Source of the DNA: Thermohalobaculum sp963721105
GTDB taxonomy: Bacteria; Pseudomonadota; Alphaproteobacteria; Rhodobacterales; Rhodobacteraceae
NCBI GenBank assembly: GCA_963721105.1
Contig: CAVRHY010000011.1
Coordinates: forward strand, 124,001-188,000
Direction: 5' to 3'
DNA: 64,000 bases
Shown here: positions 36,896-45,582 of the stretch, one piece after another
Layout: each line of letters opens with the position of its first letter
Numbering within the stretch: position 1 is the first letter of the stretch
Position numbers and translations under genes: made by a program
Notes under the pieces: model-generated
The model's input: only the letters and a program-made list of their open reading frames with translations
What the model was told of the DNA's origin: nothing
Database searches by the model: none

Positions 36896-37147
36896 GCGGC
36901 TGCTCCTGCTGTCCGGCGCGAGCTTAGGCGGGCGCCGGGCGGAAGGCCAGCAGGTCAGCGGAGCAGTCCGGGCGGGATGAACGTGGTTCGACGAGTTGAG
37001 CAAGGTGGACAGCGCCCGACCTGGCGAGCCAGTCGCGCTGCATGTTCAGCCGAAGATCCTTACGAAGAGTTCTGCGCCGTGCTCAAATCCAGCAAATACT
37101 GCTGTCTCTGACAGGTATGCTCCGGCAGCGCCAGTTCCGGATTGACG

Positions 37148-37567
37148 TTATTTCTCGAGATAGCCGCGATCAGCGTAGGGGAAGCCGTTGAGTTGGCAAT
37201 CCCTGCTTTCATCGTACTGATAATAGGCTCGAACCTCCTTAATCCGCTGGTTCCTCATGACATACCATTCCGTCCCTCTGAATATCATCCGCTCCCCGCT
37301 CGAAGGTAGCGTGTAGGCACAAGTCCATTCGCTAACAACCTCATCGCCACTCGCGATCGCGTGGTCGATTTTCCAGGCCGGACGGTAGATTTGGTTAAAT
37401 TTACGCCAAAATTGCGCGAGGTGCTCTGCTCCTCGGATTGGAGGATGCACCTGCGGGAGAAATTAGTGGACGACGTCGTCTTGCAGCGTGAGTTTCAGTT
37501 CCTCGACGTCGCCTGTGTTGCATCCATCGAAGTGCCGGAGAACAACCTGGACATGGGAGTCTGGCAT
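37148..37567 (-). pseudogene. SnoaL/NTF2-like protein interrupted by an in-frame stop
   Basis: Read from ATG 37565-37567 the frame gives PDSHVQVVLRHFDGCNTGD, then DDVVH, a TAA at 37463-37465, and then FLPQVHPPIRGAEHLAQFW through to ADRGYLEK, 139 codons with the stop read through. The whole resembles small SnoaL/NTF2 fold proteins of about 140 residues, with the HxFxPxVHPPIRG stretch near residue 35. There is no frame change across the stop, so one point change (TAC/TAT to TAA) explains it. The GC content is lower than in neighbours. It could be a base-call error rather than true loss. Confidence 0.65.
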
Positions 37568-37646
37568 CACAACTGACCCTCTCAGCATCCCGCGGATGGT
37601 CGGCCCGAAGTCACATTTTCATTGCTCGCCATTCTCTGACACCGGG

Positions 37647-38862
37647 TTATGGGTCTGGAGCCTGGCGCGACGCCGTCACCGCGCTCCCGATCTCCCCGAT
37701 CAGCTGCTCAGCATCCTCGCACCCTACCGAGACCCGGATAAACCCCTCGGTGATCCCCAGAGCCGCCCGCCCCTCCGGCGTCAGCCCGCGATGGGACGAG
37801 CTCGCCGGGTGCGACAGGGTCGTCCCGATATCGCCCAGCGTCGGCGCGAAGGCGATGTGCCCGGCCGCGCGCAGGAAGCGGTTCACGGTCTCGCGCCCGC
37901 CGTCCAGCCGGAAGCTGACCATGTTGCCCGGGCGCTCGCCCAGCAGGCCGACGGCGCGGTTGTGGTCGGGGTGGTCGGGGCGGCCGGGGTAGAGGACGCG
38001 CTCGACGCCCGGCGTTTCGGCCAGCGCGTCGGCCAGCCGCTTGGCGTTCGCCTCGGCCCGGTCGTAGCGCAGGTGAAAGCTGTGCAGCCCCCGCTCGGCC
38101 AGCCAGCAGTCGAAGGGGCTGGGCGTCATGCCCCAGGTCACGATGGCGTCATAGATCGCCCGGTTCATCTCAGGCGTCCGTGCCGCGATCCAGCCCAGCG
38201 TCACGTCCGAATGCCCGGCCAGCAGTTTGGTCAGCGAGTGGATCACCACGTCGGCGCCGTGGGCGAAGGGTTGGTAGGCGCGCGGCGTGGTGAAGGTGTT
38301 GTCGACGACCAGCAGCAGGCCGCGCTCGCGCGCCAGCCGGGCGATGCCCTCCATGTCGGCGACGCGGAGCGTCGGGTTCGAGACGACCTCGACCAGCAGC
38401 ATCCGGGTTTCCGGCCGGATGGCGCGCGCGAAGGCCGCGGCATCGGTCGGGTCGGCGAAATCGGCGCGGAAGCCCAGCCGCGGCAGGTCCTGGCGCAACA
38501 GCCTGAGCGAGCGGCCGTAGAGCTGGTCGCCGGCGACGATGTGGTCGCCGGCCTTCAGCAGGCCGAGGAACAGCGCCGAGACCGCCCCCATGCCCGAGCC
38601 GGTGACGGTGCCGCGGCCCATCCCGGCGTCATGCCTTCCAGCCAGTCGACCTTCTCGCCCAGCACGGTGGCGTTCGGATGCCCCTCGCGGGCGTAGGTAT
38701 AGCCCTGCGCCCGGCCCTCGTATTGCGCGTCGAGCTCGTCGGCGTCCGTCGAGCGGTAGACGACGGAGGGGTAGAGCGGCGTCACGACGGGCCGCGAGAC
38801 CGATTGGGGCAGGCCCTGCCGGCGGACGATGGAGCGGTGGTCTCGTTCTGGTCTTCGGTCAT
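37647..38862 (-). CDS. Cys/Met metabolism PLP-dependent enzyme (trans-sulfuration family); two frame breaks
   Basis: The family includes cystathionine gamma-synthase/lyase, methionine gamma-lyase and O-acylhomoserine sulfhydrylase. The PLP lysine lies in VIHSLTKLLAGHSDVTLG; VVDNTFTTPRAYQP and TGSGMGAVSALFLGLLK are also typical, as is YEGRAQGYTYAREGHPN. A base seems missing near 38625 and another near 38843, joining MTEDQN to DHRSIVRRQGLPQSVSRP. Corrected length is about 405 residues. The start may be ATG 38862; GTG 38783-38785, overlapping the HTH stop, is an alternative that would remove conserved N-terminal residues. Substrate is not decided by sequence. Confidence 0.85.
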
Positions 38863-39096
38863 GTCGGTCGCCTCGCCTTCTCCAAGGATCTGCCAGGTCT
38901 CCGCGCCATAGAGCCGCCAGACAGCGTAGAGATGTTCCGTCGTGAGAAAGAATTTGCCCTTCACCAGCCTGCTGTAATTCGAAGCATGGATGCCCAGGCT
39001 ATCGGCGAAGCGGGCCTTCGTCAGGCCGTGCGTCAGCCGCACTTCCTCGAGCCGCCGAATTGCAGCCGGACGGTCGAAAATGGGCGTTTCCGCCAT
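38782..39096 (-). CDS. Small helix-turn-helix (XRE/Cro-like) regulator
   Basis: The first 75 residues form an HTH domain: LEEVRLTHGLTKARFADSLG and IHASNYSRLVKGKFFLTTE, with spacing typical of a Cro/C1-type fold. The rest (GEGEATDMTEDQN, then a low-quality tail to PNRSRGPS) overlaps the beginning of the PLP enzyme gene. The printed stop (TGA 38782-38784) overlaps a GTG of that gene. If the single-base correction near 38843 is right, the HTH frame continues directly into the enzyme, giving either a fusion or a gene whose real stop is hidden by an error. A role as local regulator of the PLP enzyme is inference. Confidence 0.65.
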   Translation of the reverse strand: MAETPIFDRPAAIRRLEEVRLTHGLTKARFADSLGIHASNYSRLVKGKFFLTTEHLYAVWRLYGAETWQILGEGEATDMTEDQNETTAPSSAGRACPNRSRGPS

Positions 39097-39117
39097 GGCG
39101 CGAGTCGTCGATGCTTC

Positions 39118-39826
39118 TCAGCTCATCACCTGGCCGCCGTCGACGTTGATGGTCTGGCCGGTGATGTAGCTGGAGTCCTCGCTCAGCAGGAAGCGGATGA
39201 CGGTGGCGACCTCGTGCGGCTGGCCGAAGCGGCCGAGGGGGATTTCCGCGCGCAGCACCTCGCCGCGCGTGCGGATGATCTCGGCCGGCATGGCGGTGTC
39301 GATGATGCCGGGGGCCAGGGCGTTGACGGTCGCCTTCTCGCGGAACCGACGCGCCAGCGCGCGGGTCAGCCCGACCAGCCCGCCCTTGGCCGCCGAATAG
39401 GCCGCGTGCTGCACGCCGCCGCGCCGGAAGGCCAGCGACGAGATGAAGACCAGCCGGCCGATCTCGTCCCTGCGGCAGCCGCGGTTCCAGCGCGGTCGCG
39501 AAATTGTAGGCGTTGTCGAGGTTGTTGTGCATGGTCCGCTGCCAGATCTCGGGCGTGTGGCCCAGTTCCGGGTCCGGCTCGAAGGTGCCGGCCAGGTGGA
39601 CGAGGCCGTGGATCGGCCCTTCTGCCCGGTCCAGCGCCGACTCGCAGGCGTCGACCGACAGCGGCGTGCCGGCGATGGCGACGGCGCCCTCGAACTCACC
39701 GGCCAGCGCGGCGACCCCGGCTTCGTCCCGGTCGATCAGCAGCAGCCGGTCGCCCTGCGCCGCCAGCAAGGGGCAGAGCGCCCGGCCGATGCCGCCCGCC
39801 GCCCCGGTGATCGCGATTGTCCGCAT
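39118..39826 (-). CDS. Short-chain dehydrogenase/reductase; one frame break
   Basis: The SDR (235 residues corrected) has the NAD(P) motif ITGAAGGIGRALCPLLAAQG, HLAGTFEP in place of the NNAG region, the active site SSLAFRRGGVQHAAYSAAKGG (Ser, Tyr, Lys) and APGIIDTAMPAEI. One extra base near 39478 separates ALEPRLP from RDEIGRLVF. The C-terminus SSYITGQTINVDGGQVMS is classical. ATG 39824-39826 follows GGGAGGGG. It is 22 bases upstream of the HTH gene on the same strand, so the three genes SDR-HTH-PLP enzyme may form an operon. Substrate unknown. Confidence 0.87.
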
Positions 39827-40078
39827 GCGCCCCTCCCGTTTCGCGGCAGCCTTCGCGATCCGGGCGCGCCTTGTCCAGCCCCGGTTGTCCAGCCCCGGTG
39901 CCGCAGGGCAACCCGCGATAAGCGGTGTCATGCGCCCGGTCGAGCCGTCTTCCGGAGCTTCAGCCCCGGATCGCGTCCGTCCCGCCCGGACGGCGGGCGG
40001 GATCCGCCGTACAGTGCTCGGCGGTTCAAACAGCCCCCCGCATGCGCTAAGCCTGCCGCAAAGCGTATGGAGGACACC

Positions 40079-40627
40079 ATGACCACCGCCCCCGTCTGCG
40101 AGTTCGGCTGGACGGCGCCGGACTTCTCGCTGCCGGCCACCGACGGCAGGACTTATTCGCTGCAGGACGTCCGCGGCCCGAAGGGCACGCTGATCGTCTT
40201 CATCTGCAACCACTGCCCCTACGTGACCGGCGCCATCGACCGCATCGTCGCCGAGGCCCGCGCGCTGCAGGGGCTGGGGATCGGCGTCGCCGCGATCTGC
40301 GCCAACGACGCGCGGCAATACCCGGAGGACAGCTTCGAGCGCATGACCGCGTTCGCGCGTCAGCACGATTTCCCGTTCCCCTACCTGCACGACGAGAGCC
40401 AGCAGGTCGCCCGCGCCTGGGACGCGGTCTGCACGCCGGACTTCTTCGGCTTCGACAAGGACCTCGGCCTGCAATACCGCGGCCGGCTGGACGAGGGCGG
40501 CCGCAAGGCGGTCCCCGGCGCCCGGCGCGAGCTTTACGAGGCGATGAAGCAGGTCGCCGAGACCGGCCGCGGGCCGGACCGGCAGACGCCCTCGATGGGC
40601 TGCTCGATCAAGTGGAAGGTGGCATAG
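40079..40627 (+). CDS. Thioredoxin-fold redoxin (AhpC/TSA or TlpA-like)
   Basis: The 182-residue protein has a redoxin fold: FGWTAPDFSLPATDGRTYSL, then LIVFICNHCPYVTGAIDRIV with a CNHC (CxxC) active site, and AVCTPDFFGFDKDLGLQYRG, the family's cis-Pro region. There is no signal peptide, so it is cytoplasmic unless exported another way. The ending PDRQTPSMGCSIKWK contains a further cysteine typical of this subgroup. The ATG follows GGAGGA. Its last 20 bases overlap the convergent MFS gene. Function as a peroxidase or thiol reductase is a family-level guess. Confidence 0.86.
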   Translation: MTTAPVCEFGWTAPDFSLPATDGRTYSLQDVRGPKGTLIVFICNHCPYVTGAIDRIVAEARALQGLGIGVAAICANDARQYPEDSFERMTAFARQHDFPFPYLHDESQQVARAWDAVCTPDFFGFDKDLGLQYRGRLDEGGRKAVPGARRELYEAMKQVAETGRGPDRQTPSMGCSIKWKVA

Positions 40628-41799
40628 CCGACCGCTCGCGCATCAACGCCCGCATCGCGGCGACGCCGGCAGCCGGCCCGATCGCCATGACCGCCAGCAC
40701 GACCGGCCAGCCCCAGGCGGCCGCCGCCAGCGGCGTGACCTGAACGGTCACCGCCGTCAGGGTGAAGCCGATGGCGGTCTGCAAGGTCATCAGCGAGCCG
40801 GCCCGCTCGGGCGGTGCGTAGTCGGCGACCAGCGCCGAGAACTGCGCCGAGTCCGGCACCACCGCAATCCCCCAGGCGACGAGCACGAGGCCCATCAGCC
40901 AGGGCGGCCCGCCCCAGGCCGCCGCGGCGCATAGCGCCGCCGCGCAGGAGAGCACCATCGCGCCCGCCGCGACGCGCGCCTTGCCGAAGCGGTCGCCCCA
41001 GCGCCCTGCCGGCACGCAGGCCACCCCGCCGAGCGCGATCGCGAGGAAGGCCGTCAGCTTGGCCGGCCCGGCCGGCTCGGCCAGCCCGGCCGCGGCATAG
41101 GAGGTGCCGGCGATCACGCCGATCCAGGCCCAGAAGGCGTAGAGCTCCCACATGTGACCGACATAGCCGAGGATCGCCAGCCGGATGCGCCGGTCGGTCC
41201 AGGCCAGCGCCATGGCGCCCAGAGACAGCCGCGGCGCGCGCGCATGGTAGGGGCCGAGGCTCGCCGACAGCATGGCGACACCCCCGACCGCCGCCAGCGC
41301 CGACGTTGCGCCGATGGTCAGCCGCCAGTCCGCGCCGCCGACCAGCGCGACCAGGTGCGGGCTGGCCGAGCCGAGCGTCAGCGCCCCGACCAGCGAGCCG
41401 ACCAGCAGCGCCCGGTCTGCCTTCGCCCAGCCGACGGCGATCTTCATCCCCACCGGGTAGACGCCCGCCAGGAAGAACCCGGTCGCGGCGCGGAGCGCGA
41501 CGGCCTCGCCACCGCCGACGGGCGCGACCAGCAGCGCCGCGTTCGCCGCCGCCGCGCCCAGCGCCGACAGCGCGAAGACGCGGCGCGGGTCGAAGCGGTC
41601 GGCCACCCCCAGCGCCGCGTAGACGAGCGCGCCCGGCGGCGAAACCGGCCTGCACGGCGGTCGACAGCCAGGCGAGCCGCCGCGGCGCCAGACCCGCCTC
41701 GCCGGCCATCTCGGCCAGCACGGCGGCGGACGAGAACCAGACGGACAGCACCGCCACCTGGCAGAGGATCAGGACGGCGATCGAGCCGCGCTTGGACAT
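40608..41799 (-). CDS. MFS transporter; one frame break
   Basis: The 396-residue (corrected) carrier has 12 hydrophobic segments; the N-terminal SIAVLILCQVAVLSVWFSSA and the C-terminal half with ALGGVACVPAGRWGDRFGKA (the conserved loop between helices 8 and 9) are typical of the major facilitator superfamily. One extra base near 41640 breaks QAGFAA from GALVYAALGVADRFDPRR. Start ATG 41797-41799. The substrate is not evident; related proteins are annotated as sugar or aromatic acid carriers. The gene's 3' end overlaps the redoxin gene by 20 bases in convergent orientation. Confidence 0.84.
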
Positions 41800-41998
41800 G
41801 GGCAGGACTCCGTTGACCGGCAACCGTCCCCGATCGTCACCTGCCTTGTCCAGCGCCACGCTGCAGGCGCCAGTGACGGGGGGCGTCGGAACATCACCGG
41901 CCATGGGTGGTGAACCTGCATGCACCGGCGGGTTGCGAGGGCGGCAGTGGCGCGCCATTATCCAGCAAAACAAAGACCCCTGATCCGGTCGATTTGCC

Positions 41999-42577
41999 AT
42001 GCGCCAGCTGCAGGCCCTGAGTTGGTTTGCGTTCACGGCCTTCCTCGGCGCCGTCATTCTCGGCTTCCGGCTTTTCGAGCGTAGCCTGTTCGAGATCGAC
42101 CTTCGATACTACATGTTCGCGGTATTCCTGGTCATGCTGAGGTTCAAGCTCGCTCTCGATGACCATTTCTACTTCGGTGTGACGAGGCTGAGGCGTCTGC
42201 AGTCGCAGCTTGGCCTGATGTTCGCCGGTGCCTCCTGGTTCCTTTTCATATTCAGCGCCTACAATCTCCGGACGCTCGGAGAGGCCTATCTGCTGTGCAT
42301 CTTCTCCATCGGCATCTCGACCGTCTGGATCGTCGTTGTCGCCATACGCGAGGGCTTCTATCGCGAGCAGATCATCTGGCTGATCACGAATGCTGTCTAC
42401 TTGATGCTCATCGCGCTCCTTCTGTGGATCGAAAAGACGCCGAGATTCCCGGCAGCCGCTACCGTCGACGCCGTGCTCGCCTTCGCCTACACTCCCGAAA
42501 TCGTCATCGGCGTGCTGATCGCGACGGCAGTCGTCGATATCGGGTTGAGCAAAAGCTTCGAGAACGCCGGCGAATGA
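41999..42577 (+). CDS. Orphan membrane protein
   Basis: I do not recognise this 192-residue protein. It has about five predicted membrane helices: FAFTAFLGAVILGF, YMFAVFLVMLRF, LGLMFAGASWFLFIFSAY, AYLLCIFSIGISTVWIVVVA and IIWLITNAVYLMLIALLLW, then a more polar end. There is no signal peptide cleavage site. Codon use is noticeably less GC-rich than in efp and suhB downstream, hinting at foreign origin. It begins at ATG 41999 with only weak purine signal. No neighbouring gene suggests a function. Confidence 0.72.
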   Translation: MRQLQALSWFAFTAFLGAVILGFRLFERSLFEIDLRYYMFAVFLVMLRFKLALDDHFYFGVTRLRRLQSQLGLMFAGASWFLFIFSAYNLRTLGEAYLLCIFSIGISTVWIVVVAIREGFYREQIIWLITNAVYLMLIALLLWIEKTPRFPAAATVDAVLAFAYTPEIVIGVLIATAVVDIGLSKSFENAGE

Positions 42578-42704
42578 CGTCGCTCTCGGGCCAGCGGCTC
42601 GCTGATCGTTATTCTGCCCCCTGGGCTTCACCGTTTCGCCACGCGTGGACTCGCGCGCGGCTTGGCGCTATAGGGCGCGCGAAATCTCTCGTCCGAGGTC
42701 ATCA

Positions 42705-43268
42705 ATGCCCAAGATCAACGGGAACGAAATTCGTCCCGGCAACATCATCGAGCACGATGGCGGCCTGTGGGTCGCCGTCAAGACCGATCACGTCAAGCCC
42801 GGCAAGGGCGGCGCCTTCGCCCAGGTCGAGCTGAAGAACCTGCGCGACGGCCGCAAGCTGAACGAGCGCTTTCGCTCGGCCGACAAGGTCGAGCGCGTCC
42901 GCCTGGAGCAGAAGGACCAGCAGTTTCTCTACGAGCAGGACGGGCTGCTGACCTTCATGGATTCCGAGACCTACGAGCAGATCGGCCTGGCCGCGGATCT
43001 GCTGGGCGATCGCCGGCCGTTCCTGCAGGACGGCATGACCGTCACCGTCGAGTACTACGACGAGGAGGCGCTGTCGGTCAGCCTGCCCGACCGCGTCACC
43101 TGCAAGATCGTCGAGACCGAGCCGGTCGTGAAGGGCCAGACGGCAGCGAACAGCTTCAAGCCGGCGCTGCTGGACAACGGCGTGCGCGTCATGGTCCCGC
43201 CCTTCGTCGGCGAAGGCGAGGACATCGTCGTCTCGACCGAGACCTTCGAGTATGTCGAGCGCGCCTGA
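42705..43268 (+). CDS. efp: Elongation factor P
   Basis: EF-P relieves ribosome stalling at polyproline. The 187-residue protein starts PKINGNEIRPGNIIEHDGG and has HVKPGKGGAFAQVELKNL, with the lysine at the loop tip where beta-lysylation or related modification occurs in other bacteria. The KOW-like N-domain and two OB domains give the expected length. It is followed directly by suhB (TGA then GTG), so they are in one operon. No epmA/epmB modification gene is in the window. Confidence 0.97.
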   Translation: MPKINGNEIRPGNIIEHDGGLWVAVKTDHVKPGKGGAFAQVELKNLRDGRKLNERFRSADKVERVRLEQKDQQFLYEQDGLLTFMDSETYEQIGLAADLLGDRRPFLQDGMTVTVEYYDEEALSVSLPDRVTCKIVETEPVVKGQTAANSFKPALLDNGVRVMVPPFVGEGEDIVVSTETFEYVERA

Positions 43269-44078
43269 GTGGCCGGCACCGCAAACCTCAACCTGATGAT
43301 CCAGGCGGCCCGCAAGGCCGCCCGGCGGCTGGTGCGCGACTTCGGCGAGGTCGAGCAACTGCAGGTCAGCGTCAAGGGCATTGGCGACTTCGTCTCGAAC
43401 GCCGACCGGAAGGCCGAGGAGACCATCCGCGAGGTGCTGATGGATGCCCGGCCCAACTATGGCTGGCTGGGCGAGGAATCCGAGGAGGTGCCGGGCAAGG
43501 ACCCGACCCGGCGCTGGATCGTCGATCCGCTGGACGGCACCACGAACTTCCTGCACGGCCTGCCGCACTGGGCGATCTCGATCGCGCTGGAGCACAAGGG
43601 CGACATCGTCGCCGGCGTCGTCTACGACCCGGTCAAGGACGAGATGTTCACCGCCGAGAGCGGCCAGGGCGCCTGGATGAACGACCATCGCCTGCGCGTC
43701 TCGGCCCGGCGCGAACTGTCGACCATGCTTTTCGCCACCGGCTTTCCCTTCGGCGCCCGCGGCGGGATCGGCGAGATGCTGGGCGAGATCGGCCGGATGA
43801 TGCCGCGCACCGCCGGCGTCCGGCGCTGGGGCGTCGCGGCGCTGGACCTGGCCTATGTCGCGGCCGGCCGCTTCGACGGCTTCTGGGAACGCGGGCTGGC
43901 GCCGTGGGACATCGCCGCCGGCATGGTGCTGGTGCGCGAGGCCGGCGGGCTGGTCGGCCGGATCGGCGAGCGGGACGAGGCCGAGGACCCGCTGGCCAGC
44001 GGCGACATCATCGCCGCGCCGCCTGCGGCCTACGGCCAGCTCACCCGGCTGCTGGCCCCGGCCACAGCGACGGGCTGA
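43269..44078 (+). CDS. suhB: Inositol-1-monophosphatase family protein (SuhB-like)
   Basis: The 269-residue phosphatase has the metal-binding motifs GWLGEESEE, WIVDPLDGTTNFLHGLPHW and GLAPWDIAAGMVLVREAGG, complete for Mg-dependent hydrolysis of inositol or related sugar monophosphates. SuhB-type proteins also act in ribosome maturation and antitermination in other bacteria, which fits the location next to efp. It starts at GTG immediately after the efp stop. The frame is intact. Confidence 0.93.
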   Translation: MAGTANLNLMIQAARKAARRLVRDFGEVEQLQVSVKGIGDFVSNADRKAEETIREVLMDARPNYGWLGEESEEVPGKDPTRRWIVDPLDGTTNFLHGLPHWAISIALEHKGDIVAGVVYDPVKDEMFTAESGQGAWMNDHRLRVSARRELSTMLFATGFPFGARGGIGEMLGEIGRMMPRTAGVRRWGVAALDLAYVAAGRFDGFWERGLAPWDIAAGMVLVREAGGLVGRIGERDEAEDPLASGDIIAAPPAAYGQLTRLLAPATATG

Positions 44079-44159
44079 CACCGTTCGCACCTTGCGAACC
44101 GCTTGGTTTTCGACCGTCAACCCATTAGTGTTGCGCGAAATTTCAGGCGAGGCAGCCGG

Positions 44160-45581
44160 ATGAGCTTTCACGAGACGCCGGACCGCGTGTTCACCCAGCC
44201 GACCCGGCAGATCGTCACGATGCTGCTGGTGCTGGCCGCCGTCGCGTCCGGCTGCGGGCTGATGATCCACCAGATCAGCCAGCTTTTCCTCGCCAACCTC
44301 TATCTCAACGGCTTCATCGCCTTCGTGTTCCTGCTGGGCATCCTGGCGACGTTCTGGCAGGTCAGCCAGGTGATCGCCTCGGTGCGCTGGCTGCGCAACC
44401 TGCAGTCAGGCTTCATGGGCCACGAGTTCGTCCAGCCGCCGGCGCTGATCGCCTCGATGGGTCCGATGATCCGCGAGGGCCGCATCAAGAAGCGGCTCGC
44501 GACCTCGGCGACGCGCTCGATCCTCGACTCGATCGCCGTGCGGCTGGAGGAATCGCGCGACATCACGCGCTATGTCGCCAATCTGCTGATCTTCCTCGGA
44601 CTTCTCGGCACATTCTGGGGCCTGTCGCTGACCGTGCCGGCGGTCGTCGACACGATCCGGTCGCTGGCGCCGGACCAATCTGGGAACACATCGGACGTTT
44701 CGGCCTTCGACCGGCTGATGAGCGGGCTCGAGAACCAGCTTGGCGGCATGGGCACGGCCTTCGCCTCGTCGCTGGTCGGGCTTGCCGGCTCGCTGGTCGT
44801 CGGGCTGCTCGAGCTGTTCGCGGGGCACGGCCAGAACCGCTTTTACCGCGAGCTCGAGGACTACCTGACGGGCTTCACCCGGCTCGGCCTGGTCAGCGAG
44901 GGCGAGGGGCCGGAGGGCGCCCTGATCTCGCTGCTCGAGCGCGTCGACGAAGGGCTGGAGCGCACGACCGCCTTCGCCCAGAACGCCGAGGAGGCGCGCG
45001 TCGAGGCCGAGAAGCGGCTGGCCGCCGCCGCCGACGTCGTCGGCACGATGGCCAGCGAGATCGAGCGCGAGCGCCAGCTTGTCACGCAGCTTGTCGGCGA
45101 GATGCGCGACGCGCGCGAGCGCGAGACCGGCCGCGAGAACAATATCCTGGCGGTGCTGCGCAGCATCGACCACGGGCAGGGGCGCTTTGCCGACATCCAG
45201 CACGCCATGGAGGATGTCGGCCGCGAGCTGGAGCGCGAGCGGGGCATGATGGGCGAGCTGCTGGGCGAGCTGCGCGAGGCGCGCGAGCTGGAATCCGGCC
45301 GTGACCACGCCCTGCTCACGGTGCTGAAGCGCATCGACCAGGGGCAGGACCAGGTGGTGCATGCCCAGCAGGCCGTCGCCCAGGTGCTCGAAGCGTCGCG
45401 CGCCGGCGGCGGCGCCGGCCTCGATTCCGAGACGCGCACGCATATCCGCTCGATGGACAAGCAGCTGCGCGCCATGGCCGACGATGTCGCCGTCGGCCGT
45501 CACGAGGCGCTGACGGCGCTGCGCGCCGAGCTGCGCGCGCTGACCAACCTGATCGACATGCGCACGCGGGAGACCAACTGA
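44160..45581 (+). CDS. MotA/TolQ/ExbB-like membrane protein with coiled-coil tail
   Basis: The 473-residue protein has TM segments near residues 18-40 and 49-68, then a MotA/TolQ-like pair FLGLLGTFWGLSLTVPAV and GTAFASSLVGLAGSLVVGLLE around residues 145-215. This is the proton-channel-forming domain of ExbB/MotA proteins. The C-terminal 210 residues are a charged coiled coil (EARVEAEKRLAAA, GRELERERGMMGELL) with repeated VLxxIDxGQ motifs. The next gene (one base between stop and start) encodes the matching OmpA-like partner, so the pair is probably an envelope energy-coupling unit. It is not the flagellar MotA itself: no flagellar genes are nearby. ATG 44160 follows suhB by 81 bases. Confidence 0.85.
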   Translation: MSFHETPDRVFTQPTRQIVTMLLVLAAVASGCGLMIHQISQLFLANLYLNGFIAFVFLLGILATFWQVSQVIASVRWLRNLQSGFMGHEFVQPPALIASMGPMIREGRIKKRLATSATRSILDSIAVRLEESRDITRYVANLLIFLGLLGTFWGLSLTVPAVVDTIRSLAPDQSGNTSDVSAFDRLMSGLENQLGGMGTAFASSLVGLAGSLVVGLLELFAGHGQNRFYRELEDYLTGFTRLGLVSEGEGPEGALISLLERVDEGLERTTAFAQNAEEARVEAEKRLAAAADVVGTMASEIERERQLVTQLVGEMRDARERETGRENNILAVLRSIDHGQGRFADIQHAMEDVGRELERERGMMGELLGELREARELESGRDHALLTVLKRIDQGQDQVVHAQQAVAQVLEASRAGGGAGLDSETRTHIRSMDKQLRAMADDVAVGRHEALTALRAELRALTNLIDMRTRETN

Positions 45582-45582
45582 G

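Noticed and set aside
34559..37111. An 850-codon open frame on the plus strand
   Set aside because: It runs antisense to the Rieske, ogt and HpaB-type genes, which have clear motifs; its product is Arg/Ala/Val-rich without any domain.
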